This document shows positions 56,336 to 64,000 of a stretch of 64,000 nt of DNA, piece by piece; positions within the stretch are counted from its first letter, which is position 1; each line of letters starts with the position of its first letter. The notes beneath the pieces were generated by a model. That model was not told where the DNA came from, made no database searches, and saw nothing but the letters and a program-made list of their open reading frames with translations. This DNA comes from Diphasiastrum complanatum. Its lineage: Eukaryota; Streptophyta; Lycopodiopsida; Lycopodiales; Lycopodiaceae. The translations under genes were made by a program, and so were the position numbers. The stretch spans positions 24,484,921 to 24,548,920 of the forward strand of contig CM055106.1 in NCBI GenBank assembly GCA_029204225.1, given 5' to 3'.

Positions 56336-57958
56336 ATGGATGCTAGTTCTCATGGGCCTGCTATGTCAGATTCTCAGAGAGAATCTGGAGCAGGAGGTAG
56401 CTCTGAAAGTGGGTTGTCACAGAAACTTACCACTCATCAAACAGAATCTAAAAGGTCATCCGCCGCATATACATCCTCGCCAAATAAGGCTATGCAAAAT
56501 CTCAGTTTGCGTCTAAACGCTGGCCCCCTCGCTCAATTTATGTCTGCTATGGGAGGTGGGGGCAGCGCTGGATCGCCCAGGATGGATTCTTCTGTGAACA
56601 GGAAAGCTCCTATGGTTCAGGAGGGGAGCCCAGAAGTTCTAGCAGTGCCGAGATTACAGCAGGAAAGTGCTCCTATCCAAACACCGGTTGTTCCTTGGAA
56701 GAAGCCACCATCGAAGCGATCTTCGACAAAAGATCGGCACACCAAGGTGGAAGGAAGAGGCCGCCGCGTCCGAATGCCTGCTATTTGTGCTGCTCGGATC
56801 TTTCAGCTTACACGAGAATTGGGCCACAAATCGGATGGCGAGACGATTGAGTGGTTGCTCCGCCATGCAGAACCCGCCATCATTTCTGCCACGGGAACAG
56901 GCACAGTTCCTGCAATAGCAGCATCCCTCGCACCTCCATTGCAGAGTTCCTCAAGCTTTCCCACTATAACGACGAGATCCGCAACGTCACAGGCTCCCGT
57001 AGTTGCGAAATCTTCCGGTCCTGTAAAATCACCCCTTTCTATGGGATTACTCGGCACGAGTGAAGCAGATCTCCCAGGATCTCGTTTAGAGCTATTGCGC
57101 AACAGAAGTGGATGGGACGCCACAGAGGAGAGGCTCATATACACACAAGCGCGTGAAGGTTCTAGGGGAGATGCTAGCATGGACCAACGGGAAACGCTGG
57201 TGGGCTTCCAGCATGAAGGGTTCCTGGGCACATCTTCAAATGGGAACGGCGGAGAGTATGAGACGCTAACAGCGCCTCACAGTCCAAACGACAGATTCAG
57301 AAAAAGGCCGAGAGGGTTGCTTAGCAGTCTGAAATACGACCCAGAAAATCTCCACGTTGGTACTACAGTGAAGCCATCGCCATCGCAATCGCCATCACTG
57401 GGTCCAGGGCAAGGCGGTGGTGGGCGCGAGGCGATACCTACAACTACGACTCCTATGTGGGCTGTAGCTTCCACAGCTGCTGGAGCGTCGACCAGTGGCT
57501 CATCCTTACCGGGGACAATTTGGATGCTTCCTGTGACTGCGAATTCATCGGGCATGATGTCTGCTCCATCCGAGCCGCTATGGACTTTTCCTTCCGCAGG
57601 ATCTGCAGGACAGGTCTACAGAATGCTTGGTTCCGCGGGAGGAGCAACAGGAGCAGCCTTTGCTGGTAGCATTCAATCACCTCTGAACTCGATTATGCTG
57701 CCCAATGGGGTGGCTCTCCTGCCAAGGATAAACTTCTCGGGTGGAATCGGTCTAGATTTACAGGGATCACATGTGCCCTTGAGTTCCATGCTGCTACAGC
57801 AAACTCCTGGACAGGTTCATCAAGGTCCAGGTTATGGCGATGATGGCCATTTGGGAATTCTTGCAGCCCTCAATGCGTACAGTCGCAATGTGAAGTCTGA
57901 AAATTTTTCGACTTGCCATCGTCAAGGTCAAAATGATCAAACCAATAATTCACGATAG
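56336..57958 (+). CDS. TCP transcription factor, class I (PCF type)
   Basis: Intact 540-residue frame. The ATG at 56336 is chosen because an in-frame stop lies at 56303-56305 and no other ATG intervenes. The TCP domain (about residues 128-188) has the class I signature: basic region [18 protein letters not shown], then helix I ([14 protein letters not shown]) and helix II ([14 protein letters not shown]), followed by ATGTGTVPA. Class I lacks the four-residue insertion of class II basic regions. Flanks are Ser/Gly/Pro-rich and disordered. The C-terminus keeps [11 protein letters not shown] and [12 protein letters not shown], a motif typical of class I TCPs. Such proteins are nuclear, dimerise and bind GTGGGNCC-like sites to control cell growth and division. 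No introns are needed in the coding part. Base composition is much more GC-rich than the surroundings. This is the only clear host gene here. Confidence 0.93.
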   Translation: MDASSHGPAMSDSQRESGAGGSSESGLSQKLTTHQTESKRSSAAYTSSPNKAMQNLSLRLNAGPLAQFMSAMGGGGSAGSPRMDSSVNRKAPMVQEGSPEVLAVPRLQQESAPIQTPVVPWKKPPSKRSSTKDRHTKVEGRGRRVRMPAICAARIFQLTRELGHKSDGETIEWLLRHAEPAIISATGTGTVPAIAASLAPPLQSSSSFPTITTRSATSQAPVVAKSSGPVKSPLSMGLLGTSEADLPGSRLELLRNRSGWDATEERLIYTQAREGSRGDASMDQRETLVGFQHEGFLGTSSNGNGGEYETLTAPHSPNDRFRKRPRGLLSSLKYDPENLHVGTTVKPSPSQSPSLGPGQGGGGREAIPTTTTPMWAVASTAAGASTSGSSLPGTIWMLPVTANSSGMMSAPSEPLWTFPSAGSAGQVYRMLGSAGGATGAAFAGSIQSPLNSIMLPNGVALLPRINFSGGIGLDLQGSHVPLSSMLLQQTPGQVHQGPGYGDDGHLGILAALNAYSRNVKSENFSTCHRQGQNDQTNNSR

Positions 57959-58830
57959 CAAAAGTGATGATGGCTTCTGTTGATTATGCTCCTAGTGCAC
58001 CTTTATAATTTGAGAGTCCAGTGTTTGAGAGGATTATGAGCACAAATTCGATTGAGATTGTTAACCTCATTTGACAGCCAAGTGAATCACATCAGATTCT
58101 GCAAATGAAGATGAAAGCGTCTCAAATTCAGCTGAGCTTTGTCAGCATCTTCAGCTGTGAGTAGCACAGGATTCTTGGACATGCACTCACAAAACAACTA
58201 CACTAAGTGTTCGACTGCTTCTATAAGTTGCACCGTTCCTGATCGTACACAGAGCGGCTGCTAAGCATTATAAACCTTGAGGAGGACAACAGGTAGATAT
58301 CCCGTCGGGTGTCAATTCATCGTATCCTGTTTCTATTAGACAATTTGCTCTCAATCATCTAATTAATTACTCTCTGGTGATAATTTCTGTAGCAGGAGTT
58401 ATTGAGATGGTACAGGGTTGTTGCTTTTAATATTCTTAGACGATTCCTTGATAACCTGTAAGGAAAGACCTGCTCGCATTTCCATCTTATTGACAGTCAT
58501 GGATTGTTTTTAAAGTAGCACAATCTCAGAATTATATTGATATTCTATGTACTTCTGTGATTCTTACCAATCTATACTTCCTTCAAATTATGTCATCTCG
58601 CGAATATCATTAGCCAAACACACAACAACTAGAATGATGAAACTATTGATTATGAAAATAGGAAATTGTAGATCATTAGTGACAAGAAGCTAATTTGCTT
58701 GGAGAAATTTTTTTTGAGATTTCAAACCTTAAAGCACATTTTGGAGGTCAATGTGATTCTTATATTAGAAGATACCCAAGCTCATAGTTTCCCTATAAAA
58801 TATTTGTGCCTACATTGCATTGTGTAAGTA
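57959..58830 (+). other. 3' flank of the TCP gene
   Basis: Probably 3' untranslated region followed by intergenic sequence. No further gene or transposon landmark is seen, and no clear poly(A) signal stands out. Confidence 0.4.
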
Positions 58831-58839
58831 TCTTGATGG

Positions 58840-59365
58840 AAAATGAGCAAGTATGGTGTCAAGACAAGCAAGCATAAAAAAGGGCAGCAGAAATTGGTCA
58901 GTATCGATATCCAATTGACCTCGAGATGTGTGAGCATGTTCACACGTGTGAGGAATAGGCCTAGGGTAATTAGGTCCTAATCATAGGAGTTATATAGGAA
59001 GTTTGGTCAAGTTTCCTAAAATTTAGGAGCTACCTCCAAAAATCAAGGAAGTTGGTGTTGATCTAACTACCATAGATGGTATACCTAATGGCTAGGTCAA
59101 ATTGACTTGAGTAGGTCAACCTAATGACTTTTTGGTACATGAACACGTGATGTACTTGCTCAACCAGCCAAGGGTAGTATCCTCTTTGTAGTTGCAAATC
59201 ATTCACTCAATGTGGGAGAGATCGAGATTTTGGAGCACATGACAATTTTTAGTTTTTACACCATTTATGTTGAGATTTTTTGATGTGAATGCAATCTAAA
59301 CTTAGTAAAGTTGATTCTCTGTTATAGTCTGTTATACTACAGACTATACTTCACATATGGGAGGT
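58840..59365 (+). repeat. Probable left part of a Copia LTR (Copia G)
   Basis: The composition and words resemble the Copia A LTR (for example CACACGTGTGAGGAATAGGCC, a GTTATATAGG TATA region, GAGATTTTGGAGCACATG). It ends where the CACTA-like block begins. Its continuation is probably about 59930-60437, which abuts a primer site. The start is approximate. Confidence 0.4.
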
Positions 59366-59720
59366 CACAACTAGAAAACTCTGTGTTTATCCACGCAGAG
59401 TATCCACGCGAGACCCGACACTTAGTCGATTTTCCAAAATTTTGTTTGCGTGGAACATCCACGCCAAAAAAATTTTGAACACGCCTCCGGCCAGTCTACC
59501 GGTGTTTTTTTGACATGGCGCCGAAAAATTTATGCGCGTGGATAATCCACGCAAAATTGAATTTTGAAAATTCCGGCAACTGTTTGGGAGGGAAGGTTGG
59601 TGGTGCCAAACAGCAGGTGGATTCTCCACGCAAATTTCAGTTTGTTCACCGGACTAGATCGGAAGTTAAAGATATCCACGCGTGGATATCTTTTGTGTGG
59701 ATTATCCACGCATTTTTTTG
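59366..59720. repeat. Cluster of GCGTGGAT/ATCCACGC palindromes with a CACTA-like end
   Basis: It begins CACAACTAGAAAACTCTGTG, close to the CACTACTAGAAAA-type ends of plant CACTA elements. Within 340 bp there are direct ATCCACGC at 59389 and 59402, GCGTGGAACATCCACGC (59448-59464), GCGTGGATAATCCACGC (59536-59552), GTGGATTCTCCACGC (59617-59631), the perfect 20-bp palindrome GATATCCACGCGTGGATATC (59671-59690), and TGTGGATTATCCACGC (about 59696-59711). CCGACACTTA at 59415-59424 resembles the Spm subterminal motif. CACTA ends carry such repeats as transposase-binding sites. Confidence 0.6.
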
Positions 59721-59930
59721 TTTTTTTTGTTTTTTGCATGTTGATAATGACATGAAATTAGTTAAATAAATATATTTCTAAAGTGAATTATATTATGATT
59801 AGGCTATATATTTTTTTTTTCTAAAGTGAATTATATTATGATGAAGTTTTTTTTTTTTTTGCATGTACATAATGAAATGGAATTAGTTAAATAAATATTT
59901 TTCTAAAGTGAATTATATCATGGTGTTCCT
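59721..59930. repeat. AT-rich repeat of TTCTAAAGTGAATTATATTA units
   Basis: Three copies of TTTCTAAAGTGAATTATAT(T/C)AT near 59772, 59819 and 59899. Two of them are preceded by ATTAGTTAAATAAATAT, with poly-T runs between. Confidence 0.75.
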
Positions 59931-60437
59931 AGATGATTGAGATTTTTGATGAGAGCGGCCACCTACTTTTATAAGATAGTTGACTCGAGCTACCAAGAGG
60001 GTAATTATGCATGATCTAAGGCTTTGAGAGCCAGGGGTTTAGGGTCTACCCTAATGGCACTCTACCTAATCTCATATCCGAGATCATTTGATATGGATTG
60101 AGAGCCCATTTTGTACATACTTCGAGAGATTATCAAGAGATGGTGATTTTGGCAAGTTTGCTCTTTAATGAGGAATTGATGAATGATGAATGAGATATTT
60201 TTTGTGTCTAATGAATAGATCTGAATCTGAACAAAGTACTATACTTTCCACGTGTGTGACAGGATGTGAAGATCAATTATTTCTAGTTTTATTGTGGTGT
60301 TCAAAAGCTCTTGCCAATTAGATGCAAAATAGGTTGGATTGTGTGCTAGTTTTCTATCTATTAGATATAAGTGAAACCTTTGATGCTTTTTCAAGGTTTT
60401 AGTATCCAAATGAGGTTCATAATCTTTGATTTTAACA

Positions 60438-60890
60438 TGGTATCAGAGCCCAAATGCAACCAACCATCAAGGCTCAAATACAAGGAAGAGAGAAGCAAAT
60501 ACAAGTTGATGATTGTTTAATTTTTATTGCCCTTATTACTACTTTAAGTTTGATGATGTTCCTTCAAGTGTGAATGAAACTGTAGCAACAAAAGAGTGAT
60601 TTGATGTAATGAAAAGTGAGGTGAGTACATGGTGCATTGTTTGAGATACTTGTAAAATTATTGATCCTCCATCAAAGATACAAAACGTTACTGTTTGCAA
60701 ATGGGTCTTTAAGATCAAGCTTATCAAGATGGTAGTGTGAACAATTATAAAACAAGACTAGTTGCCAAGGGATATGCTCAATTCAAGGGGATTGACTATG
60801 ATGAAACACATGATTTTGTCATAGTTTGTGGTGGTGATTTCATTAACTCACATGCTTTTAGTGATTTACTGCCTTTGCAGCATTTGTTAA
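60438..60890 (+). pseudogene. Copia G: primer site and reverse-transcriptase scrap
   Basis: TGGTATCAGAGCC (60438-60450) follows an LTR end ...TTTTAACA. After about 150 bp, decayed RT coding appears: WCIV, a stop, KIIDPPSKIQNVTVCKWVFK, then NNYKTRLVAKGYAQFKGIDY with DETHDFV. These are the entry motifs of Copia RT. Gag, protease and integrase are deleted between primer site and RT. No LTR follows. Confidence 0.7.
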
Positions 60891-61087
60891 AAAATGAGAA
60901 TTTTCTTGGAACATGAAGCCGTACATCTATCTTCACCGACATTATCTCCAAAAAAATGGGATTGAAGTCAAACTATGTCTATTCTTTTCACGTACTTGAT
61001 CATAAATGAGACTCTATTTTGGCTAAATAACAATCATTTGAAAGCATTGCAAGAATCAATTTCATTCAAAATTGCAATAATCAATTT
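60891..61087. other. Non-coding stretch
   Basis: AT-rich, with a repeated word (A)CAAGAATCAATTTCAT(T/C) at about 61047 and 61102. Probably transposon sequence just beyond the transposase stop. Confidence 0.4.
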
Positions 61088-64000
61088 TTATTCAGAATTA
61101 CAAGAATCAATTTCATCAGCGACAACATCTTGCAATTCATCTCCTCTTAGATGATTTTCATCATCATTCTCACTTTCAAAAATTATTTCATCATCCTGAC
61201 TATTAGAATTTCTATTCCCAACATCTATGGAAGTGGGTGCTTCAAGTATGGTTTGACGATTTATTACATCTCTAGCTAGCTCAATCTCATAGCTAAAATG
61301 AAGGTTTTCCATTTCATTCTCAACATTTGCACCCTCAAATACTCGTCGTGAACATGGTTCAACTTGAGCTACAAACCACCATATCTTGTTTAGTCGATCT
61401 GGTTGAAAAACCACCTACAAAAATCACCATTTTAGAACATATTGAAAACTCAAATACTGGAGTCACTTGCAATAGAATGAAAAACATTATAGCATAGCAT
61501 GTGCACCTGCTCACACTGATGAGGCAACACCAATGTGTCAAAGGACTCCATGCTCAATGTTTTTGATGAATCAATCGCAAAAATTTCACTTGGATCCGAT
61601 TTTACAGTTGCATTTGGCCCTCTAAAAAGTACCTTGAACCATTTCACATCAAATAAAAAATAGTGTCCACTTTCACCAAATGACACATCATAAATATTTT
61701 GTATAGTTCCTAAGTATTCTATATCTCCTGAGATGGGATTCCGATCTCATGCACTGCTTTGAATTTCTTGTTGGAAAGATGCTATTACACAACAATCGTG
61801 TGTGCGTCTCTTGTTATCAATCCTTTCAACATGAAAGTGAAAACCAAAAGCCCATATAGCATTATACATTTTGCACTGCCACATGACAAACATGAATCTC
61901 ATAAATAATCACTGTGAATGAACATGGTGTTTCAAAATGATTAAACAAATATTGTTACAAACAAGAATGTTCTAATAATAAAGTATCTAAAGAATAATAC
62001 CTTCCATTCGCATCTTCTTGCAAAGTCCCATTCTGCGTTTGATATTTTTTGTCCCTCTTTTGTTGCTTTTTGTAGTGTCATGCATCCACTCTATAGTGCA
62101 TTGCTTGGGCAATGGCTCAAGATCATGTGAACTTGAGGCCATGTGTCTACCTCTATTATGTCGTTGGCGGTTTCTAGACAAGGCCCTCTCTTTTTTTTCT
62201 TCTTCATATAGGTCTAACCATTTATCCATAACCCCACAATTATAAAACATGAATGTAGAAATTTTTTCTCGGTGGAAGGGTGCCAACCTATGGACCTTTC
62301 CCATCCCTTGAGGTTTTTCACTAGTTACCTCTTCGGCTTCCTCATCACGCCACAATAGTGGACCAGATGGATGTAGTTGGTGCAAAATTTCAGTAACATA
62401 AAAGAGAGATTCATGTACTAACCATCCCTCTGACATGCTACCTTCAGGACTTGCCTTTTGACGCACAAAATCTTTTAAGACTTTCATTTACCTTTCCATA
62501 AAAAACATCCACCTAAAAAGTCACAAATGGTTAAAAATAAGTGTTTTATTTAATGAGTTCATGTATCAATTGATTTAGTTTAAATACACATGCAAAAGAT
62601 AATTTATGCACTTATACCTAGTGTGCACTGGACCAGCAATAGAAACTTCTTCAACCAAGTGCACCAATAAATGCACTTGTGAGTCCATGATGGAAGTCAA
62701 AAAATATCTCTCAAACATGCACACAATCTCCACCATATCCTCATGTCTCTTGCGAAGATCCAGCTCACGGATTCCTTTTGAGCACATCCATCTGCAACAT
62801 ATTCAATCCATATTATGTCTATTTGAATTTCAAATCAATAAATACTCAATAAAAAAAATACACCAAGTACATGTAAATACCTGACAATGATTGATAGTTT
62901 GTATATGGTCTCACAAATATCTTTTGACAAGCACCCACAAATTGACAATGGAGAGATGAATTGAATCATCTTTAACCAATCATGAGATTTGAGACCTTGC
63001 AACTTTCCATCCACTGTGAATGATGACCGTAGAGAATGGGCAAAACCAGTTGGTGTTCAAATGTCATGAATAATGGAGCGCACATGGTTAAGCTCCCCTT
63101 AGTGAATGTCCAAGGTACTTTTGGAGCATGATCTTCACCATCCTTTATCCAATATTCTTTTTTGGTGTTTGATTCTTTTAGATCGTGCCTTGCAGCAATG
63201 ATATCTTTTTCACCAATCAAGTGCTTCTAAATAGATTCACCCACATTTTTAAATATGTGCATGGGATCAAGTAGGTGATTAATCAAAAGGTTATTCCAAT
63301 ATTCCAAACGATGAAATATAGATAATCTTTTCATGCCATCGATTGGCTTTGCTTGAGATTCCTCCAATAGTATTCGCCAATCTTTCACGGACATCCTCTT
63401 TGGAGGCACCTCTCTCTCAACTCTTCCTCCAAAACCTCTTCTATGAGTGTCTCTGAATGGATGGCCTGCATGCAAGTATTTACGATGATTTTCATAAACC
63501 ACTTTTCTGAGACTAAAAGAGTATCTTCCCACAAAATTTGGCCCGCACAGAAAACAAGCATTTTTTCCAGCCGTTTGAAAGTCTGCCCAACAAAGGGATA
63601 CTATCAATGACTATTAAAAAAAGTATATGTCAAAGAATAATTATAGCCATTGTAGTATATCATGTAAATGTCAAGAATTACTAGTTGTATGTAACTGTAA
63701 ACAAACTCCTATGTACACAAGATATACATTGTTTGAATGATTACCTGAGCATTCACCTAATCCTGGATAGTCATGCATTGTCCAAATTACAATGGCATGT
63801 AGTGTAAACTCCCTCTCATGTAAGGGGCACGAAATGTCATATGCTTTTATCCCCTTCCACAAATCTTCCAACTTGTCAATAAGCGGCTCAAGATACACAT
63901 ACATGTTCTTAACCTTGCGTTGGCCAGAAATTAAAAGTGCCAACATAATCCTATATATTAAAATAACAAGAAGTAGGTTGAAACAATGCTTGATAAACAT
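61088..64000 (-). pseudogene. CACTA (En/Spm) transposase, TNP2-DUF4218-DUF4216 type, partial
   Basis: Exons on the minus strand, 5' end outside the window: 64000-63745, 63582-62881, 62791-62618, 62512-62001, about 61960-61507, and 61414-61088. The introns have GT-AG ends (63583-63744, 62792-62880, 62513-62617, 61415-61506). Exon 1 encodes the TNP2 core (EPLIDKLEDLWKGIKAYD; FTLHAIVIWTMHDYPGLGE). Exon 2 has HRKYLHAGHPFR and LDPMHIFKNVGESI. The DUF4218 region is FERYFLTSIMDSQVHLLVHL, then VRQKASPEGSMSEGWL. The DUF4216 region has FLFDVKWFKV and LVLPHQCEQ. The tail is acidic. Stops (after VGESI at about 63226, and after FMER) and frameshifts (about 63092 and 61870) disable it. TNP2 proteins cut CACTA elements at their ends. 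Confidence 0.88.

Noticed and set aside
56667-57680. Several ORFs overlapping the TCP gene on both strands
   Set aside because: They are shadows of the TCP reading frame, with no domains and no splice context.
59515-59769. Overlapping small ORFs in the palindrome cluster
   Set aside because: The palindromes open frames on both strands. None contains a domain, and the repeat structure is the real signal.
1-64000. CRISPR array, bacterial operon, rRNA or organelle insertion
   Set aside because: No spaced identical repeats, Shine-Dalgarno-led operons, rRNA motifs or recognisable plastid/mitochondrial genes are visible.

Overview
This window looks like nuclear DNA from a large, repeat-rich land-plant genome. 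I see GT-AG introns, plant-type Copia, Gypsy, CACTA and MULE transposons, tRNA-primed LTR elements, and a class I (PCF-type) TCP transcription factor. I found no rRNA, tRNA gene, CRISPR array or bacterial gene organisation. The lineage is uncertain. A large-genome land plant, possibly a seed-free one, is only an impression. Most of the sequence is nested and decayed transposable elements, and the only clearly intact host-type gene is the TCP gene at 56336-57958.

Layout, left to right. 1-2390: two convergent coding remnants of unknown family. 2390-4690: non-coding, with a 203-bp tandem duplication. 4690-10990 (minus): a MULE-like transposase pseudogene split by a complete young Copia-type element (6330-10802). 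That element has two ~700-bp LTRs, a CGATC target duplication and one open gag-protease frame that runs on into an unfamiliar extra domain instead of integrase and reverse transcriptase. 10981-11551 (minus): a second, broken copy of the same extra domain. 11560-22640: a mosaic of GC-rich dispersed repeats, a Gypsy-type LTR with its primer site, an unknown ORF, the spliced tail of an unknown gene, Copia fragments, microsatellites and possible host exons.

22640-49750: nested LTR elements. A Gypsy-type LTR (25332-26058) precedes Copia C (from about 27005). Copia C is interrupted by Copia B (29141-40632). Copia B is itself interrupted inside integrase by a non-coding LTR element on the minus strand (32037-34959) and another 3.2-kb block. 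Copia C resumes at 40633. Minus-strand Copia D (about 41506-44157) and Copia E (44658-49750, two LTRs) follow.

49751-56300: mostly non-coding, with a palindromic MITE-like block (52384-52870), a degenerate satellite-like array (53770-54440) and a 121-bp tRNA-like SINE with a 9-bp target duplication (55034-55154). 56336-57958 is the TCP gene. 58800-60900 holds Copia LTR-like sequence, a cluster of GCGTGGAT/ATCCACGC palindromes beginning with a CACTA-like end, and a Copia primer site with a reverse-transcriptase scrap. 61088-64000 (minus) is a multi-exon CACTA (TNP2/DUF4218/DUF4216) transposase pseudogene running off the window.

The window therefore reads as a record of transposon nesting around one regulatory gene, not as a pathway. 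All calls come from reading the sequence by eye. Element boundaries supported by LTR pairs plus target duplications are firm, and the others are approximate.
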